Positions 53,209 to 62,442 of a DNA stretch of 64,000 nt are shown here, piece by piece. The stretch lies in assembly GCA_965660945.1 (NCBI GenBank), contig CBFIBS010000017.1:1-64000 (forward strand), given 5' to 3'. The DNA is from UBA7985 sp002711265. GTDB lineage: Bacteria; Pseudomonadota; Alphaproteobacteria; UBA7985. Positions within the stretch are counted from its first letter, which is position 1. Every line of letters begins with the position of its first letter. The notes below the pieces were generated by a model, which was not told where the DNA came from, made no database searches, and saw only the letters and a list, made by a program, of their open reading frames with translations. Made by a program: the position numbers and the translations under genes.

Positions 53209-54678
53209 TCAGCCTCCCCTGACCTGTTCGAGGGCCGTGGCCGCCATCTCGGCGATCACTGCGACGGCGGTTTCCGCGTCGGCCTCGGTCATCGAAAACG
53301 GCCCCGCCTGAAACCGGATCACCAGTTTGTCGTCGATCCGGGTCTGGGTCAGATAAATCCGCCCGTCGGCGTTGATGGCTTCGAGCAGCGCGAGGTTGAA
53401 GGCGTCGAGGTCTGCGCCTGCCATGCCCTCGGGCTGGACCCGGAAGGAAAACAGCGACAGCATGCAGGGCGTGACGATCTCCACCTGCGGCAGCGCGGCG
53501 AGCGCGGTCTCGACCTGCCCGGCCCAGCGCACATGGTCGCGGATCATACGGCGCAGGCCTTCAAGCCCGTGCCCGCGCAACAAGAACCAGAGCTTGAGCG
53601 CACGGAAGCGACGGCCCAGCGGGATCGACCATTCCGAATAGTTGATGACGCCATCCGCGCCGTGGGTCTTGAGGTACTCGGGCTGGGTCGCCAGCGTCTT
53701 CACCAGACTGTCAGGGTCGGCTAGGAAATGCGCCGAGCAATCAAAGGGCGTGCCAAGCCATTTATGGGGGTTCAGGACGATCGAATCAGCCTGTTCAATG
53801 CCGTCCCACAAATCCCGGAATTCAGGGCAGATCATAGCCGCCCCGGCCCAGGCCGCGTCGACGTGGCTGTAAAGGTCATGGGCTCTGGCCACAGCCAGCA
53901 CGGCGGCAATGTGGTCGGTGGAACCAACGCTGGTCGCCCCGACGCTGGCGATGACACCGGCGGGAATGAAGCCCTCGGTGCGGTCCAGCGCAATCGCCTG
54001 TTCCAGCGCCTCGACATCCATGGCCCGACGCGGCCCGATGACCGGGATGCGCACCATGTTTTCGCGGCCGATCCCGGCGATCCAGACAGCGGCATCGACC
54101 GAAGAATGCACCTCGTCGGCGACATAGATCCGCAGGCGGCCGGCGTCGCTCAGACCGTGCTGATTTCCCGCCCAGTTCAACGCCCGCTCGCGCATGGTCA
54201 GCACAGCGGCCAGCGTCGCCGACGACGCCGTGTCCTGGATTACACCCGAAAAGTCCTCGGGCAGCCCGACCGCCTGCCGCAGCCAGTCCAGCACCCTTGT
54301 CTCCAACTCCGTGGCGGCGGGTGAGGTCTGCCACAGCATGCACTGGGCGGCGACCGACGAGGCCAGATACTCGGCGAGCACGGCAATCGGTGCGGCATTG
54401 GAGGGGAAGTAGGCGAAGAAGCGCGGATGCTGCCAGTGGGTCATCCCCGGCATGATGATGTCTTCAAAGTCCCTGAAGATCGCTTCGGTGCTCTCAGCCT
54501 GCTCAGGCGGGGCTTCGGGCAGGGCTGCCAGCGTTGCACCGGGGTTCAGGGGCGGTCGCACCGGCTGGTCGCGCAGGCCGGCGTGGTATTCGCCTGCCCA
54601 TTGCGCAGCCCGCGCCCCCCATTGAGGGAACTGCGCCCAGTCCAGCGGCCGGGTCGAGCTGTCCGGTTTTCCGCTCAC
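53209..54678 (-). CDS. PLP-dependent decarboxylase, aromatic-L-amino-acid type
   Basis: 489 residues. Group II decarboxylase: NPHKWLG with the PLP lysine K306, SHVDAAWAG binding the pyridine ring, and FFAYFPSNAA at the N-terminal substrate loop. It would convert an amino acid, perhaps aromatic, to its amine and CO2. It starts at GTG in a 4-base GTGA overlap with the aminotransferase stop. The imported substrate is probably its substrate. Confidence 0.9.
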   Translation of the reverse strand: MSGKPDSSTRPLDWAQFPQWGARAAQWAGEYHAGLRDQPVRPPLNPGATLAALPEAPPEQAESTEAIFRDFEDIIMPGMTHWQHPRFFAYFPSNAAPIAVLAEYLASSVAAQCMLWQTSPAATELETRVLDWLRQAVGLPEDFSGVIQDTASSATLAAVLTMRERALNWAGNQHGLSDAGRLRIYVADEVHSSVDAAVWIAGIGRENMVRIPVIGPRRAMDVEALEQAIALDRTEGFIPAGVIASVGATSVGSTDHIAAVLAVARAHDLYSHVDAAWAGAAMICPEFRDLWDGIEQADSIVLNPHKWLGTPFDCSAHFLADPDSLVKTLATQPEYLKTHGADGVINYSEWSIPLGRRFRALKLWFLLRGHGLEGLRRMIRDHVRWAGQVETALAALPQVEIVTPCMLSLFSFRVQPEGMAGADLDAFNLALLEAINADGRIYLTQTRIDDKLVIRFQAGPFSMTEADAETAVAVIAEMAATALEQVRGG

Positions 54679-56033
54679 GCGCTTGCCGCCTTGAGGCCGG
54701 CTTCGACCCCGTCGAGAATCTTGCGGACGTCCTCGGCCGTGATCACCAGCGAGGGCGAGAGGATGACGTTGGGGCCGGAGACCCGGACCATGACCCCGGC
54801 CTCGTAGGCGCCATCGAAGACCGCCTGCATGGTGGCTTTGTCAGCGGGGGTCTTGCTGGCCCGATCGCTGACCAGCTCGAGGCAGAACATCAGCCCCTTG
54901 CCGCGAACGTCGCCGACCAGCGCGTATTTCTCGGCCAGCGCCTGACCACCGGCGAGCAGTTCTTCCCCGCGCGCGGCGGCATTCTCCGCCACGTTCAGCC
55001 GTTCGATTTCGGGCAGGCAGGCCAAGGCCGCAGCCGCCCCAACCGGATGGCCGGAATAGGTGTAGCCGTGGCCGATCATGCCCATGGCGCTGGCGTCGCT
55101 CTCGAATACCTCGGCGACCGCACCGCTGATCATGACCGCGCCGAAGGGGAAGTAGCCGTTGGTGATCGCTTTGGCGGTGCACATCAGGTCGGGCTGCACG
55201 CCCCACAGCCGCGAGCCGGTCCATGCGCCGGTGCGGCCAAAGGCGGTGATCACCTCGTCGGCAATCAGCAGCACACCGTGACGGTCACAGATTTCACGCA
55301 CCATCGGCATGAAGCTTTCGTGCGGCGGGATCACGCCCCCTGCCCCCAGCACCGGTTCCATGATGAAGGCCGCGACGGTGTCCGGCCCCTGGAAGATGAT
55401 CTCGTCTTCGAGCTGGGCGGCGCAGAGCTGCGCCAGGCGGGCCGGGTCAGCCTCGTTGAAGGGGTTTCGGTAGGTCAGTGGCGCGGTGATCTGAAAGCAT
55501 CCCTGCAGCAACGGCTCGTACTGGCGCCGGAAATTGGCGTTGCCGTTGACCGAGGCGCCGCCGAAGTGGGTGCCGTGGTAGCCCTTCTTAAGGCTGATGA
55601 ACTTGTAGCGGTCCTTATCGCCCCGGATCTTGTGGTACTGCCGCGCCAGCCTCAAGGCGGTCTCGACGCTGTCCGAGCCACCGCTGGTGAAGAAGCTGCG
55701 GGTCATGCCATCGGGGGCAAACCATTCCTGCAGCACGTAGGACAGCTCGACCGTCGGCCCGGTCGTGGTGCCACGGAAGGTCGAGTAGTAGGCGAGCTGG
55801 TCAAGCTGCTCGGTGATGGCGCGCTTGATCGGCTCGACCGAGTAGCCGAGGTTGACGTTCCACAGACCGCCCACGGCATCGACCACGCGGTGGCCGTCGA
55901 CGTCGGTCAGGGTGACGCCTTCGGCTCCGGTGATCACCTTGGGCGGGTTGTTCCGCATCTCTGCGGGGTGCGCCATGGGGTGCCAAACGTGCCGGGCGTT
56001 GTTTTCCTTGAGGAAATTGCTGTCGCCGTCCAT
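54675..56033 (-). CDS. Class III omega-aminotransferase
   Basis: 452 residues. Fold-type I class III: PLP lysine K288 in TAKAITNGY, LIADEVITAFGRTG, and SGGSDSVETALRLAR for phosphate binding. It transfers an amino group from an omega-amine or amino acid to a keto acid. It follows the IclR gene by 86 bases. In a gamma-glutamyl pathway it could resemble PuuE, acting late on a 4-amino acid. Confidence 0.9.
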   Translation of the reverse strand: MDGDSNFLKENNARHVWHPMAHPAEMRNNPPKVITGAEGVTLTDVDGHRVVDAVGGLWNVNLGYSVEPIKRAITEQLDQLAYYSTFRGTTTGPTVELSYVLQEWFAPDGMTRSFFTSGGSDSVETALRLARQYHKIRGDKDRYKFISLKKGYHGTHFGGASVNGNANFRRQYEPLLQGCFQITAPLTYRNPFNEADPARLAQLCAAQLEDEIIFQGPDTVAAFIMEPVLGAGGVIPPHESFMPMVREICDRHGVLLIADEVITAFGRTGAWTGSRLWGVQPDLMCTAKAITNGYFPFGAVMISGAVAEVFESDASAMGMIGHGYTYSGHPVGAAAALACLPEIERLNVAENAAARGEELLAGGQALAEKYALVGDVRGKGLMFCLELVSDRASKTPADKATMQAVFDGAYEAGVMVRVSGPNVILSPSLVITAEDVRKILDGVEAGLKAASA

Positions 56034-56119
56034 CTCGTCCTATCCAGGTTGTGCCGCAGTCGCGACGGTGTTCGGGTCGAGGCCCAGGCGGTAGGCCAAC
56101 AGGCGGGCCGTTGGCGGCT

Positions 56120-56914
56120 TCATGCCGCCTTGTCCAGTGAAGTGACGATCTGCGCGTACCAGCCTGGCACGTCGCCGGCGAAGGCCTTGGTGGCCTCCAT
56201 CGCCGCAGCACAGACCAGGCGACCGTTCTCGATCGTGGCTGAGTCGTGGGCGCGGATCATCGGCGCTGCCAGTGCCAAGGTGGCAAAGACGCGGCCGTCT
56301 GCATCAAAGATCGGTGCCGCGACCGATTTCACGTCGGGGTCGAAGTTTGCCGCGCTGAGGGAGAACCCCTGCGCGCGAAAGCGCTGGCACTCGCTGAGAA
56401 CCTGCTTCGGGTCGGTCATGGTTGCGGCATTGTACTTTTCCAGCGGGCCCTCGCCCAGAAGCCGACGGGCTTCCTCGGGCTCGCTGAAGGCCAGAAAGCA
56501 AAGCCCGGACGCGGTGGCGTGAAACGGCAGGTTCAGGCCCTGCGCCACGTGCACGCGGTTGGACTGCGGGCTGAGCACCACGATACCGGCGGCGAGCGTC
56601 CCGGCGGAAAACACGCCAATGTGGCAGGTTTCGCCGGTCTGCACGGCGATGCGCTCGGCAAAGGGATGCAAGACCTGCGTCATGGGAAAAGCCTCTTCCC
56701 GCATGCGGGCAAAGCGCAGGAAACTGCGGCCCAGCCGGTACTTACGGCTTTGAGCGTCCTGCTCCACAAAGCCAGCGCGGACCAAAGCGCCGAGCATTCG
56801 CAAGGCGGCGGATTTATCGAAACCCGAGAGCCGCGCAAACTCGCTCAGCCCGATCTCCGGTCGGAGATCGCTGAAATACTCCAGCAAGCTCAGGGCCTTG
56901 TCGACGGTCGTCAC
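56120..56914 (-). CDS. IclR-family transcriptional regulator
   Basis: 264 residues. The N-terminal winged helix (about 1-60, LSEFARLSGFDKSAALRML) is followed by the effector domain with TCHIGVFSAG and FHATASGLCFLAF. The GTG start at 56914 has GGAGG. It is the first gene of the long operon and divergent from the aldehyde dehydrogenase, so it likely controls both. An operator is expected in 56915-57071, which has a TTGACA at 56972-56977 but no clear dyad. Confidence 0.92.
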   Translation of the reverse strand: MTTVDKALSLLEYFSDLRPEIGLSEFARLSGFDKSAALRMLGALVRAGFVEQDAQSRKYRLGRSFLRFARMREEAFPMTQVLHPFAERIAVQTGETCHIGVFSAGTLAAGIVVLSPQSNRVHVAQGLNLPFHATASGLCFLAFSEPEEARRLLGEGPLEKYNAATMTDPKQVLSECQRFRAQGFSLSAANFDPDVKSVAAPIFDADGRVFATLALAAPMIRAHDSATIENGRLVCAAAMEATKAFAGDVPGWYAQIVTSLDKAA

Positions 56915-57071
56915 GCTGTTCCTCCTCGGGCCGGGTCGCTTACTCGCGCCCTCTTTGCCCGGTGATCAGCATTGACAAGTAACCGGGGTGATGCAAGCAT
57001 TTATTTCATCAGCGGTGCGTTATTGTCACCGACGCCTGTGCCCCTTCAGCCCCCGTTCCGAGGATACCCGC

Positions 57072-58562
57072 GTGGTCGAGCAAAATGATATTGATGCCCT
57101 GCGGAATGCCGCACTTCCCGAAGCCAAACACCTGATCGGGGGGCAGCAGGTCCCTGCCTCCAGCGGTGAAACGCGAGAGAATACCTCGCCCATCGACGGC
57201 ACGGCACTCGGCGCGCTGGCGCGGGGCACGGCGGTCGACGTCGACGCTGCGGTTGCTGCGGCCCGCAAGGCCTTCGACGATGGGCGCTGGTCGCGCATGG
57301 CTCCGGCTGCGCGCAAGCGTATCCTGCACCGCTGCGCCGACCTGATCGAAGCCCACAGCCTCGAACTCGCCGTGCTGGGCGTCCGGGACAACGGCACTGA
57401 AATCTCCATGGCCCTGCGCGCCGAACCGGGCAGCGCGGCCGGCACCTTCCGCTACTACGCCGAGACGCCCGACAAGATCAGCGGCGAGGTTGCGCCCACG
57501 CCCGAAGGGACGCTGGGTCTGATCCACCGCGAGCCGGTCGGCGTGGTCGGCGCGATCATCCCGTGGAACTTCCCGCTGATGATCGGTGCGTGGAAAATCG
57601 CCCCGGCGCTGGCTGCAGGCAACTCGATCGTGGTCAAGCCGCCGGAGGTTGCCTCGCTGAGCCTGATGCGGCTGGCGGAGCTGTGCCACGAAGCGGGCTT
57701 GCCCGACGGCGTGCTCAACATTGTCACCGGCGAAGGCCGGGTCGTCGGTGAGGCCATGGGCCTGCACAGCGACATCGACGTCATGGTGTTCACCGGCTCG
57801 GGCGGCACAGGGCGGCGCCTGCTCGAATACTCGGCGCGCTCCAACCTCAAGCGCGTCTATCTGGAACTGGGTGGCAAGTCCCCGAACATCGTCTTTGACG
57901 ACGCCGGCAATCTGGCAAAGGCGGCCAAGGTCTCGGCTGCGGCGATCTTCCGCAACAGCGGCCAGGTCTGCGTCGCCGGGTCCCGCCTGCTGGTCCAGCG
58001 CAGCGTCTACGAGACCTTCCTCGACGCGCTCAAGGCCGAAACCGAGGCCATGGTGGTCGGTGACCCGCTCGATCTGGCCACCGAGGCCGGCGCGATTGCC
58101 TCCGAAGCGCAGTGCCAGTCGGTGCTCGGCAAGATCGACCGCGCCCACAGCGACGGCGCGCGACTGATCAGCGGCGGGGAGCGGATCCTTCAGGAAACCG
58201 GCGGAACCTACATCGCCCCGACCATCTTCGCCGACGTTGATCCACAGTCGGATCTGGCCCAGGACGAGGTCTTCGGGCCGGTGCTGGCGGTGACGCCCTT
58301 CGAGAATGAGGCCGAGGCGGTGGCGCTCGCCAACTCCACGGTCTTTGGGCTGGCGGCGGGGGTCTGGACCGACAACCTCGCCCGCGCCCACCGTATGGTC
58401 CGTGCCATCGGCTCAGGGGTGGTGCATGTCAACACCTACGGCGGGCCGGATATCACCGTGCCGCTGACCGGCCACGGTCAGTCGGGCAACGGCTCGGACA
58501 AGTCCATGCACGCGCTGGACAAGTTCACCAAGCTCAAGACCGCGTGGATCGCGCTCGATTAA
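57072..58562 (+). CDS. Aldehyde dehydrogenase (gamma-glutamyl-aminoaldehyde type likely)
   Basis: 496 residues. Catalytic C300 in SGQVCVAG, E265 in LELGGKSPN, and PWNFPLMIGAW for NAD. The GTG at 57072 gives the usual family length; an ATG at 56988 would add 28 residues overlapping the promoter. GAGG lies about nine bases upstream. It is divergent from the IclR operon and probably oxidises the aldehyde made there, as PuuC does in putrescine breakdown. Confidence 0.92.
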   Translation: MVEQNDIDALRNAALPEAKHLIGGQQVPASSGETRENTSPIDGTALGALARGTAVDVDAAVAAARKAFDDGRWSRMAPAARKRILHRCADLIEAHSLELAVLGVRDNGTEISMALRAEPGSAAGTFRYYAETPDKISGEVAPTPEGTLGLIHREPVGVVGAIIPWNFPLMIGAWKIAPALAAGNSIVVKPPEVASLSLMRLAELCHEAGLPDGVLNIVTGEGRVVGEAMGLHSDIDVMVFTGSGGTGRRLLEYSARSNLKRVYLELGGKSPNIVFDDAGNLAKAAKVSAAAIFRNSGQVCVAGSRLLVQRSVYETFLDALKAETEAMVVGDPLDLATEAGAIASEAQCQSVLGKIDRAHSDGARLISGGERILQETGGTYIAPTIFADVDPQSDLAQDEVFGPVLAVTPFENEAEAVALANSTVFGLAAGVWTDNLARAHRMVRAIGSGVVHVNTYGGPDITVPLTGHGQSGNGSDKSMHALDKFTKLKTAWIALD

Positions 58563-58620
58563 GGCATTCAGAAAGCCTGCCTGTGGTCGGGCGCTTCGCC
58601 GCTCGTCCCGAGCGCGCGTT

Positions 58621-60333
58621 TTAGCGGCTGACCAGCTTGATGTCCTTGGGCGCCATCGGCGGCTCGAAGCTGCCGAAGAACTGCGGTACCAGCGCCCGGT
58701 CGCCCTCGATCTGCACCCGCCCCTGCTCGATGCCCTCCGGCCAGCGGATCTTCTGCGCGACCAGGTCGCTGAGGAAGTCGCTGTTGAAGCGCAGGCGCAG
58801 GTCGACCTGCCCCGGGGCGACCTCGTGGAACTCGCAAATCCCCCGGCGCAGTTCCAGCGCGTGATCCAGCCCCCGGTCTTCGATGCAGAAGGCCATGGTC
58901 AGGTGCAGATCCGCGACCGCTTCGGCGCGCAGACGGGTGGCCATGCCGCGCAGGATGTTGCCCGGCGGGAAGGCATTGATCACCGCGGGGGGGGCCAGCA
59001 CCAGCTGCTGCTTCGCGCCGTCGACCTGCGCGGGCGGATCGAGTTCCATGGCGCAGGACAGCGCCCAGTTGCGCCAGTTGGGGTTAGACTGCGCATAGGC
59101 CCAGCCGCGTAGGGCACCGGCGCGGGCGAGACGAGCCGCCTTGTCTTCGGTATCGAGGCTGACCAGCAGGCCCAGCAGCTCGGCGGCCCAGAGGTAATCC
59201 TTTTCGCCTGCGGCCGTCTGGGCGGCCTGGCGGACGACTTCGGCACCGCCCATCAGCGCGACGTAGCGCCGGGCGCGTTCGGCCGGGGGCAAGGGGTCCA
59301 GGTCAACCGGGTCGCCTGAGAACCAGCCAACCTTGCCCACGTAGATCGCCGGGATGCAGTGCTTGAGCGTGCCGTAAAACTCGCCCAGCCACGGGTGCTC
59401 GGCGAGGTGCGCGGGCATTTGCACGCGCTGCACAATCTCATCCGGTCGCAGGCCCTGGTTCATGTACCGCACCGTCTGATCGTGGGTGAACTGGATCGCG
59501 TCGCGGTAGGCGGTGAGCACGTCGCTGACCTCCTCGGGCGAGGTCATGGGGTGGCCGTGGTGGGGAACAATCTGCTGCGGGCGCAGGTCGTGACGGATCC
59601 AGTCGAGGGTCGCCACCCACTGCATGGGGTCGCGGTACGGCGTGCCGCGCAGGGTATAGAGGTTGGGGTAGACCTCGCCCTGTATGCAGTCACCGGTCAG
59701 CAGGATTTCCTCGTCAGGCAGATAAACCCCGATCATGTCGTCGGTCTCGGACGGGATCGGAATCAGCTCTAGGTCGAGACCGGCCAGACGCACTTGCTTG
59801 CGCTCGGAGATCAGATGGGTGGGCGCGATAAAGCCCCGTGGCCCCGGGTTGTGGGGCAGGCCCAGCCCGGCGTGCACGAACCCCTCTGGCCCGCGCGGCA
59901 GAGCCGCTCCGAAGGTGTAAGCGGCCCGGCGTCCCATGATCGGCCCCATACCGGCCGAGACTTCGGTGACGAAGTGCATCAGGTCCGCGTGGGCCCAGAT
60001 TTCCACCTCGCCGCCGGTTACCTGCTCCTGGCTGATGAAGCCCTCGATGCCGTTCACGTGGTCGTTGTGGAAGTGCGTATAGACGACCGCCCGGATCGGC
60101 TGACCCGGGAAGCGCTCGGCGATATCGGCGGCGGCCTCGCGGGCGCTGTTCTCCTGCGCCAGGCCGTCGACCAGAATCAGGCCCTCAGGCGCTTCGATGA
60201 CCGACACGTTCGCGACGTTGTAACCGATCAGGGTGTGGGTTCGTTCACCGGTCTTGACGATCTTGCGGGAGAAGCGCGCAGCGTGCTCGGCAAGGGCCGG
60301 GTTGACGGCGGGCGTGGCTTCGATCTTGGTCAT
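58621..60333 (-). CDS. Alkylsulfatase-like metallo-beta-lactamase protein
   Basis: 570 residues. Metal-binding H87-x-H89-x-D91-H92 in THFHNDHVNG and a second His in VPHHGHP. The C-terminal half has the dimerisation helices and an SCP2-like lipid-binding domain (about 450-570) seen in SdsA1/YjcS alkylsulfatases, although that family is about 650 residues, so this is a shorter version without a signal peptide. A cytoplasmic sulfatase or a related ester hydrolase. Three bases separate it from the SDR gene upstream. Confidence 0.88.
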   Translation of the reverse strand: MTKIEATPAVNPALAEHAARFSRKIVKTGERTHTLIGYNVANVSVIEAPEGLILVDGLAQENSAREAAADIAERFPGQPIRAVVYTHFHNDHVNGIEGFISQEQVTGGEVEIWAHADLMHFVTEVSAGMGPIMGRRAAYTFGAALPRGPEGFVHAGLGLPHNPGPRGFIAPTHLISERKQVRLAGLDLELIPIPSETDDMIGVYLPDEEILLTGDCIQGEVYPNLYTLRGTPYRDPMQWVATLDWIRHDLRPQQIVPHHGHPMTSPEEVSDVLTAYRDAIQFTHDQTVRYMNQGLRPDEIVQRVQMPAHLAEHPWLGEFYGTLKHCIPAIYVGKVGWFSGDPVDLDPLPPAERARRYVALMGGAEVVRQAAQTAAGEKDYLWAAELLGLLVSLDTEDKAARLARAGALRGWAYAQSNPNWRNWALSCAMELDPPAQVDGAKQQLVLAPPAVINAFPPGNILRGMATRLRAEAVADLHLTMAFCIEDRGLDHALELRRGICEFHEVAPGQVDLRLRFNSDFLSDLVAQKIRWPEGIEQGRVQIEGDRALVPQFFGSFEPPMAPKDIKLVSR

Positions 60334-60336
60334 GGT

Positions 60337-61125
60337 TCAGCCCAGCTCCATGGCAGCGGCGATGCGGAAGGCGTTGATACCGCCGTCGATCTTGAACTCA
60401 CCCCCCTTGATCCAACGGCTCTGGTCGGAGGCGAGGAACAGCACCAGATCGGCGACTTCATCGGGTGAGGACGGCCGGCCGGAGCGCTCGACGGCCGCGT
60501 TGACCTTGGCGCCAAAGGCGGTCTTGAAGTCCTCGAGGATGCCGGTCGAAACCGCAGCCGGGCAGACGGCATTCATGCGAATGCCCCGCTCCATGCCGCG
60601 TGCGGTCTGCTGAATGCCCCAGACGATGACAGCTTCCTTGCTCAGGTTGTAGGCGCGGGTGGCGTCGATCCCCAGCTCGGCGAGCGCAGCAGCCGGGTCC
60701 ACGCTGTCGTCCATGGCCAGCAGCGCCTTTACCTCCTCGATGTTGTTCACCCACTGCGCGCCGGCGAGCGAGGCCATATTGACGATCGCCGCCTGATTGC
60801 TGAGCCGCCCCAGCATCGCGTCGGTGAAGTGGCGCAGGCCGAAGAAATTCACGGCCAGCACCAGCGCACCGTTGTCTTCACGCGGCGGCACGCCTGCGAT
60901 GTTGAACAGGCAGTCGACCGGCCCCTCGATCTCAGCGACGGCGGCGTCGATGGCGCTCTGATCCGACATATTCAGCGGTATGTGGCGGTCGGCAGCCGGG
61001 CAGTCGGCGAGGTCCAGCGCCGTCACCCGCGCGCCCTCGGCCTGCAGTTTGGCCAGCACTGCGGCGCCGATACCGCTGGCGCCACCGGTCATGACAGCGT
61101 GCTGCCCCTGAAAACGTCCGGCCAT
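60337..61125 (-). CDS. Short-chain dehydrogenase/reductase
   Basis: 262 residues. Cofactor motif TGGASGIGAAV, N-A-G-type NIAGVPP, and the catalytic Y159-x3-K163 in YNLSKE. It resembles 3-alpha-hydroxysteroid dehydrogenase/carbonyl reductases. The ATG has GGAGAG upstream. It is the first gene of the two-gene operon with the alkylsulfatase-like protein and could oxidise the alcohol set free by it. It is divergent from the second SDR. Confidence 0.9.
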   Translation of the reverse strand: MAGRFQGQHAVMTGGASGIGAAVLAKLQAEGARVTALDLADCPAADRHIPLNMSDQSAIDAAVAEIEGPVDCLFNIAGVPPREDNGALVLAVNFFGLRHFTDAMLGRLSNQAAIVNMASLAGAQWVNNIEEVKALLAMDDSVDPAAALAELGIDATRAYNLSKEAVIVWGIQQTARGMERGIRMNAVCPAAVSTGILEDFKTAFGAKVNAAVERSGRPSSPDEVADLVLFLASDQSRWIKGGEFKIDGGINAFRIAAAMELG

Positions 61126-61161
61126 GGTCTCTCTCCTGCCTCGTGGGTCCGTGTTGGGAAT

Positions 61162-61177
61162 ATATGTGACATGTCAC
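61162..61177. promoter_or_regulatory. Perfect dyad GTGACATGTCAC, operator candidate
   Basis: The 12-base perfect palindrome GTGACATGTCAC lies at 61166-61177 in the divergent gap between the two SDR genes. It has a near copy in the ligA/pobA gap (44143-44154). A shared regulator is possible; a plausible one is not encoded beside either site. Confidence 0.5.
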
Positions 61178-61373
61178 CTTTTTCTTGTCGAGCGTCTAGA
61201 TCGCCCCCCACCCATTCGCGGGTGCCCCACGCCGGATCGCGTGTCGCCGATACAGCACCCAGAACCTCGACATTGTGCCCCTTGATCTGCAAGACCGCAG
61301 CGAAGACACTCAATGCAATAAGACAGATAACCAGCGAGGCAAACCCTGCCACGCCAGACTGGAGATCCATACC

Positions 61374-62111
61374 ATGGCCGATATACCCCGCAGTTGCCTG
61401 ATCGTCGGCGCAGGTGATGCCACCGGCGCCGCGGTTTCCCGGGCCTTCGCCCGCGAAGGCCTGGTCGCCTGCCCGGTCCGGCGCGAGCGCAGTGCCGACA
61501 AACTCGAAGCCCTGGCACAGTCCATACGAGACGAAGGCTTTCAAGCCCAAGCCTTCCCCGCCGATGCGCGGGATGAAGACGCTGTCATCGCGCTGGTCGA
61601 ACAGGTCGAAGCCAAGGTCGGTCCGATCGAGGTCGCCGTCTTCAATATCGGCGGCAACGTCGCGTTTCCAATCACCGAAATGACCACGCGGGTCTACCAT
61701 AAGGTCTGGGAGATGGCTGCATTCGCCGGCTTCCTCGTCGGGCGCGAAGTGGCACGGCGGATGATTACCCGCGAACGCGGAACCATCATCTTCACCGGCG
61801 CCACAGCCAGCACGCGCGGCCGCCCCGGCATGGCCGCCTTCGCCGGCGCCAAGCACGCGCTGAGGGCACTGGCGCAATCCATGGCGCGGGAACTGGGACC
61901 GAAGAACATCCATGTCGCGCACACCATCATCGACGGGGCAATCGACACAGCCTTCATCCGCGAGCGCATCCCGGACGCCGCGGACCGTGTGGCCGAGGAC
62001 CTGATCCTCGACCCCACCCACATCGCCGACGCCTACGTCATGCTCCACCGCCAGCCGCGCACGGCCTGGACCCATGAGCTCGATCTACGCCCCTGGGGCG
62101 AGCCGTGGTGA
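61374..62111 (+). CDS. SDR-fold protein lacking the catalytic Tyr
   Basis: 245 residues. Rossmann motif VGAGDATGAAVSRAF. The catalytic YxxxK is replaced by FAGAK (Phe for Tyr), and the usual Ser position reads FTGATAS. The glycine motif is also altered from TGxxxGxG. The ATG has GGAG nine bases upstream. It is conserved-looking and not frameshifted, so it may use another acid or have a non-redox role. Confidence 0.85.
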   Translation: MADIPRSCLIVGAGDATGAAVSRAFAREGLVACPVRRERSADKLEALAQSIRDEGFQAQAFPADARDEDAVIALVEQVEAKVGPIEVAVFNIGGNVAFPITEMTTRVYHKVWEMAAFAGFLVGREVARRMITRERGTIIFTGATASTRGRPGMAAFAGAKHALRALAQSMARELGPKNIHVAHTIIDGAIDTAFIRERIPDAADRVAEDLILDPTHIADAYVMLHRQPRTAWTHELDLRPWGEPW

Positions 62112-62383
62112 AGGCTGAGGATGCCGAGCCCCCGCGTGGATCCCGAGACACGAGCGCGACACCAGCGGGTGTTGCGTCGGCCCTTCGACGCCGCTTCGCG
62201 GCTCACGAAGGGCCACCGCGCAACCAGATCGGCTCCTAACGGAGCCGGTCGGCTGTCGCCTCCGCGTTATTGTTAGATCCTGGGGCGCTGCCCCTCGTGG
62301 TCGCAAGGTCGCTCCGCGCCGCCTCCGGCGGTGCGCTGGCGCGTCAACCTTGCGCCCCCTCACCCCGCTGTTCGCCACAGGGT

Positions 62384-62409
62384 CAGACGTTCAGGGCCCT
62401 GAACGTCTG
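62384..62409. repeat. Perfect 26-base palindrome
   Basis: CAGACGTTCAGGG (62384-62396) is followed immediately by its exact reverse complement CCCTGAACGTCTG (62397-62409), with no loop. It fits a dimeric protein-binding site or a cruciform rather than an RNA hairpin, which needs a loop. Confidence 0.9.
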
Positions 62410-62414
62410 CTCAA

Positions 62415-62442
62415 GGTCGAAGGGCGACTGAGCCCTTCGACC
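62415..62442. repeat. Perfect hairpin with 11-base arms
   Basis: GGTCGAAGGGC (62415-62425) and GCCCTTCGACC (62432-62442) pair exactly around a six-base loop. It carries the same GAAGGGC core as the dyad at 62179-62214, which supports a repeat family. Confidence 0.85.

Noticed and set aside
54534..56522. 662-codon open frame antisense to the aminotransferase
   Set aside because: It covers parts of three real genes on the other strand and has no protein-like features.
57009..58391. 460-codon open frame antisense to the aldehyde dehydrogenase
   Set aside because: The sense frame has C300 and E265 in the correct motifs.
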